A stretch of 64,000 nucleotides of DNA from Litoribaculum gwangyangense (GTDB taxonomy: Bacteria; Bacteroidota; Bacteroidia; Flavobacteriales; Flavobacteriaceae). The notes below the pieces were generated by a model. That model was not told the origin of the DNA, ran no database searches, and was given only the letters and a program-made list of their open reading frames with translations. Positions 36,723-43,779 of this stretch are shown here, in pieces. The stretch spans positions 124,001 to 188,000 of the forward strand of contig NZ_BAABJW010000003.1 of assembly GCF_039543505.1 (NCBI RefSeq), in the 5' to 3' direction. A program made the position numbers and the translations under genes. Within the stretch, counting starts at the first letter, position 1, and each line of letters begins with the position of its first letter.

Positions 36723-37385
36723 TTATGTTTTTAAGGTTTGATGATAAAAAATTGATATTTCGTAAACTGCAGAAAGTGCTAAGTGAATTGCAAAAACATA
36801 CCAAACACTTTGTGTTTGATAAGCTAGAATACATAAGACTATGCCAAATGGAATGGTGCCAAGAATCTCTTTCTTCGAATCAAATAAGTGAATGACTAAA
36901 TAAGCCATAACACTGAATAGAATAGCATATGTAGGGTTATAATATTCCAAAAAACTGAAAAGAAGTACACCTCTAAAGAAAAACTCATACCAGAACAGAA
37001 ATACAAATCGAATTATAAAGTATAGCCAAGCCTCTGAAAATGAATAGTGGCTAATTCCTCCTTCTGATTGAATAGTGCCCTTTACAGAAACCCACGAAAT
37101 CAATGCACATACTATTGCTAATACCAAAAAAGGTATCAGAATTTGTAATCGTGGAACTTCAAGACTAGTTATTAAGTTCCTTAAATCGGGAAATAATATA
37201 TAAAATAACACTCCGAAAAGCACAATTCCCAAACTGTGTTTTAAGTTTAATAATCTCAGTCCATTTCTAATTTGCAATGCTTTTTGAAGGTTAACCACCT
37301 CTATCCTTTTATATACCCAGCTTACCAAAAAATAGGTAATGAAAGCCATAGTTATTATTATCCATTTATTTTCTACTGTTATCAT
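36723..37385 (-). CDS. CPBP (CAAX protease/bacteriocin-processing) family membrane protein
   Basis: The 220-residue protein has about seven hydrophobic helices. Conserved CPBP positions are recognisable: Y133-E134-F-F-F-R138 (normally EExxxR), His166 in MAYLVIHLFDSK and His201 in VFAIHLALS. The first Glu is Tyr here, so activity as a metalloprotease is not certain. It begins 2 bp after the DUF6134-like gene and ends 4 bp before the epimerase gene. I am fairly sure of the family and not of the activity. Confidence 0.65.
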   Translation of the reverse strand: MITVENKWIIITMAFITYFLVSWVYKRIEVVNLQKALQIRNGLRLLNLKHSLGIVLFGVLFYILFPDLRNLITSLEVPRLQILIPFLVLAIVCALISWVSVKGTIQSEGGISHYSFSEAWLYFIIRFVFLFWYEFFFRGVLLFSFLEYYNPTYAILFSVMAYLVIHLFDSKKEILGTIPFGIVLCILAYQTQSVWYVFAIHLALSAVYEISIFYHQTLKT

Positions 37386-37387
37386 GA

Positions 37388-38071
37388 TTAAGCAGGAATT
37401 AAGGTTACACTAAACAAAGAGCTATTGGCTTCAACTTTTACACACCTACCATTTTCATAATGAAAAATATTAAACTTATCTTCAGAGAATGCTACCTTGT
37501 ACTTACCCTCCCCTAAAGGCTCAAGATTTACCATTCGCTTCAAATTATCACAATAAATACGGTTTAAATTTTTTGGTTCTTTGAAATAAAGCATCACCAA
37601 ATTATCCTGAATATCCTCAAAACCCAATTGTTTTTCTGTATCTCCAATCTCCAAATGATAGCTGTCATTTTTATAAGTTACGCTATGATTAGCTTTAATC
37701 TTATTATTAACTTTTCGGTAAACAGAAGAATAGATTAAAATGCCATTTTTATAAATGGCTGTTTCCTTTCCACGTATACTAAATTTCAAAATATATTTTA
37801 CATCTATACTACTCTCTAAAGCATAAATTGTTGAATCACTTTTAGTGTTACAACTTACCTTAATAGTGCCAATTATTTCATTGTTTCTAACAACGTTATA
37901 ACTTATCTGCTCTAATGGTTTTTTGTCATTGGCATATGAAGTAGTTATCATAAATAAGACCATGAAGATTTTCAATCTTATCGCTAATTTTTTAATAAAT
38001 GACCGCTTTCTGGAAAAGAAGTTTGTTCTTTTCATTTTCTTTAATAGGTAAACAATTAACATTGGTATCAT
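37388..38071 (-). CDS. DUF6134-like exported protein
   Basis: The likely mature part begins near ANDKKPLEQISYNVVRNNEI and is beta-rich, resembling the DUF6134 group of Bacteroidota proteins (and more distantly DUF3108), which start with a lipocalin-like or calycin-like strand set. The start is uncertain: ATGs at 38071, 38065 and 38035 are in frame; the hydrophobic IFMVLFMITTSYA segment is the export signal in each case. It is the first gene after the regulator and follows an operator-like region of 123 bp. Confidence 0.6.
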   Translation of the reverse strand: MIPMLIVYLLKKMKRTNFFSRKRSFIKKLAIRLKIFMVLFMITTSYANDKKPLEQISYNVVRNNEIIGTIKVSCNTKSDSTIYALESSIDVKYILKFSIRGKETAIYKNGILIYSSVYRKVNNKIKANHSVTYKNDSYHLEIGDTEKQLGFEDIQDNLVMLYFKEPKNLNRIYCDNLKRMVNLEPLGEGKYKVAFSEDKFNIFHYENGRCVKVEANSSLFSVTLIPA

Positions 38072-38130
38072 GACTAAAACTTTTTATGATTATTTGTTAA
38101 TCGTAAAAGTATAGGCGTCAAATAAAACCA

Positions 38131-38185
38131 ATGTCCAGTATGGTCTAGGATGCAATAATTAGGATGTCCAACGATTATTTCGGAC
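38131..38185. promoter_or_regulatory. Operator-like region upstream of the DUF6134-like gene
   Basis: On the minus strand GTCCGAAATAAT (38185-38174) is identical to the 12-mer at 34912-34923, followed by GGACAT at 38169-38164 and again at 38136-38131. TAGGATG is also repeated 14 bp apart (38146-38152 and 38160-38166). The half-site nearest the gene is about 60 bp before the start at 38071. Confidence 0.55.
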
Positions 38186-38194
38186 TAAAAGAGG

Positions 38195-39331
38195 TTAATA
38201 TTTGTCTCTAAAAGTTGAGGGTGTTTCAGAAGTAAACTTTTTAAAAGCAGAATAAAAGGTAGATTTAGAATTAAAGCCACATTCTAAGCCTATGGCTACT
38301 ATGGTGTAATCACTAAATTCATTATTAGATAAGAACTTTTTGGCTTGCTCAACTCTAAGTGAATTTATGAAATCTGAAAAATTATAATCACTATAAGAAT
38401 TTATAAGCTTAGAAAAGTAGCTTTTGCTCATACCAAGGTCAGAAGCTAGAGTTTCCATACTAAGTAATGGATCTAAATACAACTTATCTTTAATTATATA
38501 ATCCCTTATCCTATGAAAATCGCTTTGATGCTTCTCATTGTAAAAATCATCTTCACTATCGGATAATACTTTTTTGGCATCATTCGCTACAGAAATGAGA
38601 TTACTATCCATTGAGCTCCTTAAAACAATTCTATCCCTTAAAACATTGTACTTGTAAAATCCTTGATAACCTATCCAGTATAATAATATGGATGAACTAA
38701 GTCTTAAAAACACATAGGCATCTTCATTTCCGGTAAATGATTTAATGGCAACTGCCATAACCCAAAAAATGATTACCACAGTTCCTAATCTAATAAACCA
38801 TTTTATCCAGTTTAAATCATCATAAGATAAAATATAGGATATCAAATGGTGCCTCCTAAAAATAATTAGGCAAGCATTAATAAACAAAAAGATACTGTAC
38901 AAAAGATTCAATATATCTTCCAGCATCGTATACCTTTCAATTAGAAAGGTATCTCTGTCTGGTACTTCATAGTACACATAAGAAATAACACAAAGACGAA
39001 GTATGATTTCAGAGACAAAAAGTATAATCGAAAATTTAAGAAAATCGTTTACTTTATCCTGAACCTTTAAAAAGTGTGTGGTAAACGCATAAAACATAGG
39101 TAGAATAAGCACATACCACGGAATAAGTAAATTTTCTACTAGAAATAAATCGGAAGTGTAATCATTATCAATTAACCATCTTTGAAGGTTATTTAAGGAA
39201 ATAAATAGTACGGTTAAATTCAAGAAGACAATTACCTTGTCGCATTTTTTTTTGACAAACATGGTAACAAGGTTAAATGCAAAACCTTGTATTACACCTG
39301 CAATTAGAAAAAAGTTTATTATAGATGCCAA
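38195..39331 (-). CDS. Membrane-anchored AraC family transcriptional regulator
   Basis: The first roughly 230 residues hold about seven hydrophobic helices (from FFLIAGVIQGFAFNLVTMF to SSILLYWIGYQGFYKY). The last roughly 100 residues are an AraC/XylS DNA-binding domain: LSMETLASDLGMSKSYFSKLIN (first HTH) and AIGLECGFNSKSTFYSAFKKFTSETPSTFR (second HTH). This build is common in Bacteroidota, and the membrane part may sense an envelope or lipid signal. It reads into the enzyme cassette on the same strand and is the best candidate to bind the shared GTCC/GGAC sites. Confidence 0.87.
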   Translation of the reverse strand: MASIINFFLIAGVIQGFAFNLVTMFVKKKCDKVIVFLNLTVLFISLNNLQRWLIDNDYTSDLFLVENLLIPWYVLILPMFYAFTTHFLKVQDKVNDFLKFSIILFVSEIILRLCVISYVYYEVPDRDTFLIERYTMLEDILNLLYSIFLFINACLIIFRRHHLISYILSYDDLNWIKWFIRLGTVVIIFWVMAVAIKSFTGNEDAYVFLRLSSSILLYWIGYQGFYKYNVLRDRIVLRSSMDSNLISVANDAKKVLSDSEDDFYNEKHQSDFHRIRDYIIKDKLYLDPLLSMETLASDLGMSKSYFSKLINSYSDYNFSDFINSLRVEQAKKFLSNNEFSDYTIVAIGLECGFNSKSTFYSAFKKFTSETPSTFRDKY

Positions 39332-39366
39332 CTTTCTTTAGTGAAATTTTACTAAATATAAGTATT

Positions 39367-39492
39367 TCAAGCTTTTAAATTAATTTCAGATTTGTTTTTT
39401 TTACTTACAAGTACAAAATAGATATAACTATCTACTAACTTAAAAATAGCTTTGAGCACTATACTAGATTTGTTAGAGTTTTGAGTTTTCAT
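39367..39492 (-). CDS. Possible 41-residue protein ahead of the AraC gene
   Basis: In the 318 bp between divergent genes (39332-39649) the only thing I see is this minus-strand frame from ATG 39492: MKTQNSNKSSIVLKAIFKLV, a short hydrophobic-aromatic segment (SYIYFVLV) and a basic end. It stops 35 bp before the AraC gene start. It has reasonable codons, but at this length chance is a real alternative. I do not recognise it. Confidence 0.25.
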   Translation of the reverse strand: MKTQNSNKSSIVLKAIFKLVDSYIYFVLVSKKNKSEINLKA

Positions 39493-39649
39493 GTTTGGTA
39501 ATTTAAATTGTTAATAGCAAAATTCTAATCGTATTACTCAAATTTACTTGCAATTTTTGAAAGCTTATTGTTGAAATTGTCCTGAATTTCCATTTATTTT
39601 TCTTATTTTTCACAAACTTACTCTCTTTGAACTTGTAATTTTTGAAAAA

Positions 39650-40651
39650 ATGCAAGAACAATTTATTAACTACCTGAAGGAAAAAGCGCAGGACAATACT
39701 TCATTTGCTGAAGAAATAGCCAGTGTTTTAGATATTGGATATGATGCTGCCTATCGTCGAATTAATTTAAAGACCAGTATAACGCTGGAAGAAGGCGTAA
39801 AACTTGCCAAACACTATAAAATATCACTAAATAAGCTATTTGAAGTTGGAAATACAAACACAATTTTAGCCAATTTATCACCACCAATACACAATAAAGA
39901 AGGGCTTGAAGTATGGTTAAACCAATCCTACGATAGTGTTTTTCCTTTAACAAAACTTAAAAGTGCGTCAATAATTTATTCTGCCAAAGACATACCTTTG
40001 TTTCACACTTTAAAAGATTCCTATCTTTCTAGATATAAAATTTATGTTTGGTTGAAAGATGTAGACCCAGAAATGACTAGGAATAAGGTTACATTCGATG
40101 CATTTATCAAAAATATTCCTGAATCTATGCTAGAAAGCGCCTTTAGATTGGGAGAGATTTACAAGGATATTAACATTACCGAAATATGGAACAACACCAC
40201 CATTAATGGGTCTTTACAGCAAGTCCTCTATTATTTTGAAGCTGGTGCGCTTTCTAAAGATTTAGCCTTGAAAATTTGTGATGATATAGAAGATGTAATT
40301 CGACATATTGAAAAGCAAGCTATCCAACAATGTTTAATTGGTTCAAAAAATAAAGCTATTTACAACTTGTATATCAATGATATACATACTATGAGTAACA
40401 CTATTATGGTGAAAACACCTTTTCAAAAAGTGTTCTTTACGCCATTTACTGTTATTAGCTATTTTAAAATTGAGCACCAACCTACTTGTGAACTTATGTT
40501 TGAGTTTTTTGAAAAGCAAATGAGTATTTCAAAACTATTAGTAAATTCAGGGGAAAAAGACCGTTCTCTTTTCTTTAACAGAATGCACCAAAAGATAAAT
40601 AGACTTCGTGAACGTATTATTATTGATAATGATGCCTTTGACTTTGAATAA
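39650..40651 (+). CDS. HTH domain protein with unknown C-terminal region
   Basis: The N-terminal about 65 residues look like an XRE/BetR-type helix-turn-helix (FAEEIASVLDIGYDAAYRRINLKTSITLEEGVKLAKHYKIS). The remaining 270 residues are mostly helical with no motif I know (LGEIYKDINITEIWNNTTIN; FEFFEKQMSISKLLVNSGEK). It has no signal peptide and is probably a cytoplasmic DNA-binding regulator whose C-terminal part senses a ligand or forms contacts. It is divergent from the AraC gene by 318 bp and precedes the 124-residue gene by 71 bp. Confidence 0.65.
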   Translation: MQEQFINYLKEKAQDNTSFAEEIASVLDIGYDAAYRRINLKTSITLEEGVKLAKHYKISLNKLFEVGNTNTILANLSPPIHNKEGLEVWLNQSYDSVFPLTKLKSASIIYSAKDIPLFHTLKDSYLSRYKIYVWLKDVDPEMTRNKVTFDAFIKNIPESMLESAFRLGEIYKDINITEIWNNTTINGSLQQVLYYFEAGALSKDLALKICDDIEDVIRHIEKQAIQQCLIGSKNKAIYNLYINDIHTMSNTIMVKTPFQKVFFTPFTVISYFKIEHQPTCELMFEFFEKQMSISKLLVNSGEKDRSLFFNRMHQKINRLRERIIIDNDAFDFE

Positions 40652-40722
40652 TTAGGTCATACTTAATAGTTAAATGATGTTAAAAATTTGCTTTTTATCA
40701 AATTTTCATTATATTGTTAGCT

Positions 40723-41097
40723 ATGATTTACGAAGACAAAGAAAAATACTCAGGGATTCTAGAAGATTCCATTTCCTATTTAGAAAACCATGGTTTTGAA
40801 AATATTAAAGCCGATATCGAAGGCTACGAAACACCAAAGTCTTATTTAAAAAAAGGAAGCGATATAGCCATAACCCCTGATATTGTGGCATTTAAAGAAG
40901 GTAGAAAACATTACTTCGATATTAGTTTAAAATCTGAAAAACCAAAACTATTAAAATCTAAATGGTTGTTTTTAAATACACTAAGTAATTTAAAATCTTA
41001 TAGATTTAGATTAATCACAGCACGTGGGCATTATAAGTTTACTGAAGATATGCTAGAAAGTATTAACTTACCAAACAAAAATTTCATAAAAATTTAA
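40723..41097 (+). CDS. Conserved small cytoplasmic protein, possibly of nuclease-like fold
   Basis: This is a 124-residue protein from ATG 40723 (MIYEDKEKYSGILEDSISYL); a TTG 9 bp upstream is also in frame. The central SDIAITPDIVAFKEGRKHYFDIS-L-K run has the strand-turn-strand look of PD-(D/E)xK proteins, with PD and a downstream acidic/Lys pair, but the spacing (D-I-S-L-K) does not match the catalytic motif exactly. It lies 78 bp before rpoD on the same strand. No function can be assigned. Confidence 0.6.
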   Translation: MIYEDKEKYSGILEDSISYLENHGFENIKADIEGYETPKSYLKKGSDIAITPDIVAFKEGRKHYFDISLKSEKPKLLKSKWLFLNTLSNLKSYRFRLITARGHYKFTEDMLESINLPNKNFIKI

Positions 41098-41162
41098 TAC
41101 TTATTGTAACATTTTTTATTATTCGAACGTATAACAACAGAATAACAATGTTCATTAATTAT

Positions 41163-41167
41163 AGGAG
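41163..41167 (+). promoter_or_regulatory. Shine-Dalgarno sequence AGGAG of rpoD
   Basis: AGGAG ends 8 bases before the ATG at 41176, an ideal classical spacing. The other start sites in this window have A-rich leaders without such a sequence, as expected for Bacteroidota, whose ribosomes normally hide the anti-SD. This leader is therefore an exception. Confidence 0.7.
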
Positions 41168-41175
41168 AATACTAG

Positions 41176-42039
41176 ATGAGACAACTTAAAATTACGAAGC
41201 AGGTTACCAATAGAGAAACGGCTTCGTTGGATAAATATCTTCAAGAAATTGGAAAAGTTGACCTGATTACCGCAGACGAAGAAGTTGAATTAGCACAGCG
41301 AATTAAAGCTGGCGACCAAAGAGCTTTGGAAAAATTAACTAAAGCTAACTTACGTTTTGTTGTATCGGTAGCTAAACAATACCAAAACCAGGGTTTAACT
41401 TTACCTGATTTAATCAATGAGGGCAATTTAGGATTAATTAAAGCGGCTCAACGTTTTGATGAAACTCGTGGTTTTAAATTTATATCCTATGCTGTTTGGT
41501 GGATTCGTCAATCCATTCTTCAAGCATTAGCTGAACAATCTAGAATTGTACGTCTGCCATTAAATAAAATTGGTTCCATCAATAAAATCAATAAAACATT
41601 TGCTTTTTTAGAGCAAAGTCACGAACGTCCGCCATCTGCCGAAGAAATTGCGAAAGAGTTGGATATGACTATCAATGACGTTAAAGAGTCCATGAAAAAC
41701 TCTGGTCGCCACGTAAGTATGGATGCACCTTTAGTTGAAGGAGAAGATTCTAACTTATATGATGTTTTAAATAGTGGAGAGTCTCCAAACCCAGATAAAG
41801 AATTATTACACGAATCCTTGCGCACAGAAATTGAGCGTGCTCTCGAAACTTTAACACCTCGTGAAGCCGATGTTATTCGTTTATATTTTGGTTTAGGAAA
41901 CCAGCACCCAATGACCTTAGAGGAAATTGGAGAAACGTTTGATTTAACTCGTGAACGTGTAAGACAAATTAAAGAAAAAGCTATTCGTAGACTTAAACAT
42001 ACCTCTAGAAGTAAAATATTAAAAACTTATTTAGGATAG
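41176..42039 (+). CDS. rpoD: Primary sigma factor RpoD/SigA (Bacteroidota type)
   Basis: This 287-residue sigma-70 protein is the short primary sigma factor of Bacteroidota. Region 1.2 (DKYLQEIGKVDLITADEEVELAQ), region 2 (NLRFVVSVAKQYQNQGLTLPDLINEGNLGLIKAAQRFDETRGFKFISYAVWWIRQ), region 3 and region 4 (ADVIRLYFGLGNQHPMTLEEIG, LTRERVRQIKEKAIRRLKH) follow in order. There is no region 1.1, which is normal for the group. This factor reads the TTG/TAnnTTTG promoters seen elsewhere in the window. It has a strong Shine-Dalgarno sequence and two terminators downstream. Confidence 0.97.
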   Translation: MRQLKITKQVTNRETASLDKYLQEIGKVDLITADEEVELAQRIKAGDQRALEKLTKANLRFVVSVAKQYQNQGLTLPDLINEGNLGLIKAAQRFDETRGFKFISYAVWWIRQSILQALAEQSRIVRLPLNKIGSINKINKTFAFLEQSHERPPSAEEIAKELDMTINDVKESMKNSGRHVSMDAPLVEGEDSNLYDVLNSGESPNPDKELLHESLRTEIERALETLTPREADVIRLYFGLGNQHPMTLEEIGETFDLTRERVRQIKEKAIRRLKHTSRSKILKTYLG

Positions 42040-42078
42040 TAATTTTTTAATAATAATTACGACTAAATTACAGTAACA

Positions 42079-42106
42079 AACAGTTACACATAACTGTTCG
42101 TTTTTT
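42079..42106 (+). terminator. First hairpin terminator after rpoD
   Basis: AACAGTTA and TAACTGTT form a perfect 8-bp stem with a CACA loop, followed two bases later by six T residues. Confidence 0.6.
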
Positions 42107-42118
42107 GATTGATGAAAG

Positions 42119-42151
42119 AACCCGCGGCTGATTACCGCGGGTTTATTTTTT
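42119..42151 (+). terminator. Second hairpin terminator after rpoD
   Basis: AACCCGCGG pairs with CCGCGGGTT over a 7-nt loop and is followed by TATTTTTT. It is the GC-richest stem in the window. Confidence 0.88.
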
Positions 42152-42152
42152 C

Positions 42153-42160
42153 TATATTTG
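42153..42160 (+). promoter_or_regulatory. -7 promoter element of rpe
   Basis: TATATTTG, an exact TAnnTTTG match, directly follows the T tract of the upstream terminator and lies 23 bp before the rpe ATG. Confidence 0.65.
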
Positions 42161-42183
42161 TACTTTAAAACTAAAAAATAACA

Positions 42184-42846
42184 ATGAATTCAAAACTAAT
42201 TGCACCATCCATTTTAGCCGCAGATTTTGCTAACCTCCAACGGGATATAGAAATGGTAAACCGAAGTGAAGCAGACTGGTTTCATATTGATGTTATGGAT
42301 GGTCATTTTGTTCCAAATATTTCTTATGGAATGCCGGTAATACAAGCCATAAAAAAGCATGCAACCAAACCATTAGATGTGCATTTAATGATTGAAAAAC
42401 CTGAACGCTACATTGAAGAATTCGCAAAAATTGGAGCAGATATTATTACGGTTCATTATGAGTCTACTATACATTTACATAGAACACTCACTCAAATTGA
42501 GGATGCAGGTTGTAAAGCCGGCGTTGTTTTAAATTTAACAACACCCGTTTCTGTTTTAGAAGATATCTTACCTAAATGTTATATGGTTTTACTGATGTCA
42601 ATAAATCCTGGTTTTGGAGGGCAAAAATTTGAAGATATGACTTACAAAAGAGTTATAAAACTGCGAGAAATGATTAATCAACAAGGTTTAGATACGCGAA
42701 TAGAAATCGATGGTGGTGTAACTAATAAAAATATTAAAGAATTGGTAAATGCCGGAGCAGATACCTTTGTAGCAGGAAGCTATATTTTTAAAAGTAATAA
42801 CCAAATTGAAACTATCAAAGACCTTAAAGCTATAGCCAATTCCTAA
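42184..42846 (+). CDS. rpe: Ribulose-phosphate 3-epimerase
   Basis: Rpe interconverts ribulose-5-phosphate and xylulose-5-phosphate in the pentose phosphate pathway. The TIM-barrel metal-site motifs are visible: APSILAADFANL, HIDVMDGHFVPNISYG, DVHLMIEKPERYI, LLMSINPGFGGQKF and EIDGGVTNKNI. The length of 220 residues is normal. Its last 4 bp overlap the end of the convergent CBS gene. Confidence 0.97.
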   Translation: MNSKLIAPSILAADFANLQRDIEMVNRSEADWFHIDVMDGHFVPNISYGMPVIQAIKKHATKPLDVHLMIEKPERYIEEFAKIGADIITVHYESTIHLHRTLTQIEDAGCKAGVVLNLTTPVSVLEDILPKCYMVLLMSINPGFGGQKFEDMTYKRVIKLREMINQQGLDTRIEIDGGVTNKNIKELVNAGADTFVAGSYIFKSNNQIETIKDLKAIANS

Positions 42847-43259
42847 AGAACTTTTAAAAAAAAGTTTAGCAAATCGGTCGTTGTAATAATACCTACCAAA
42901 ACACCATTATCTTCTACAGGTAAAGCATGAAACTCATCTTTTGCTAAAATGGCAACAGCTTCTTTTATGGTTGCTTTAGGACTTATGGTTATAACCTTTT
43001 TGGTCATAACTTGCTCTATGGTAAAAGAGTTATAAACTACCGCATTTACATCATGTTCATCGTCCGTGGTTTCAGCAAAACTAATTTTTAATAAATCGGA
43101 GTAACTCAGCATCCCTATTACTACGTCAGAACTTACCACGGGTATATGCTTGATTTTATACTTTTTAAAAAGCATATCCGCTCTTTCTAAATCATCACTT
43201 CTTTTTAAGGCAATGATGTTTTTACTCATTATCTCTGAAACTAAAATACTTCCTAACAT
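42843..43259 (-). CDS. CBS-pair protein (paralogue of the next gene)
   Basis: This 138-residue protein consists of two CBS domains and nothing else (VSEIMSKNIIALKRSDDL ... HIPVV; EQVMTKKVITISPKATI ... HALPVEDNGVLVGIITTTDL). Such Bateman modules bind adenosine nucleotides and act as sensors. An acidic linker (FAETTDDEHDVNAVVY) separates the domains. It is closely related to the 43283 gene upstream, 23 bp away on the same strand. The target protein is unknown. Confidence 0.9.
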   Translation of the reverse strand: MLGSILVSEIMSKNIIALKRSDDLERADMLFKKYKIKHIPVVSSDVVIGMLSYSDLLKISFAETTDDEHDVNAVVYNSFTIEQVMTKKVITISPKATIKEAVAILAKDEFHALPVEDNGVLVGIITTTDLLNFFLKVL

Positions 43260-43282
43260 CTTTAAAGTTTTATAATTAATGA

Positions 43283-43702
43283 TTAAAATTGTTTTAATAA
43301 ATACTTAATCAAATCTGTAGTTGTTACTATACCAACTAGTTTATTGTTATCGACTACTGGGAGCGCATGAAATTCTTTTGTCGCTAATATTTCGGCAACC
43401 TCCTTTATAGAATTGGAAACTGATACACTAACAATGTTACTTTTCATAATCTGTTTAATTTTAAACATATTAAAAACAAGTGCATCTGCATTCTCTTCAA
43501 TATCATCAGAAAAATCAGCAAAACTTAATCGCAATAAATCTGTTTGACTTAACATCCCAACAATTACATTATTTTCAACAACAGGTATATGTCTTATATG
43601 ATGTTTCTTGAAAAGGTATTCTGCTTTTTCTAAGCTATCGTTTTTCTTTAAAGTTATAACTGGGGTAGTCATTATCATTGAAATTGGTGCTTTTTTTATC
43701 AT
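43283..43702 (-). CDS. CBS-pair protein (paralogue of the previous gene)
   Basis: A 139-residue stand-alone CBS pair with the same layout as its neighbour: SMIMTTPVITLKKNDSLEKA, HIRHIPVVENNVIVGMLSQT, an acidic linker (FADFSDDIEENADALVF) and EFHALPVVDNNKLVGIVTTT. The two genes look like a tandem duplication followed by divergence. It is probably a nucleotide-sensing regulatory subunit; there is no indication of which enzyme or channel it controls. Confidence 0.9.
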   Translation of the reverse strand: MIKKAPISMIMTTPVITLKKNDSLEKAEYLFKKHHIRHIPVVENNVIVGMLSQTDLLRLSFADFSDDIEENADALVFNMFKIKQIMKSNIVSVSVSNSIKEVAEILATKEFHALPVVDNNKLVGIVTTTDLIKYLLKQF

Positions 43703-43779
43703 GGCTATTCAAAATTTAGTTTAATAAAAATATCAAACTAAAACCTAAATAATTATGATAAATGTCATAACCAAACTAA

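Noticed and set aside
40723..41097. Assignment of the small protein as a PD-(D/E)xK nuclease
   Set aside because: The spacing between the acidic residue and the lysine does not fit the catalytic motif; recorded only as a resemblance.
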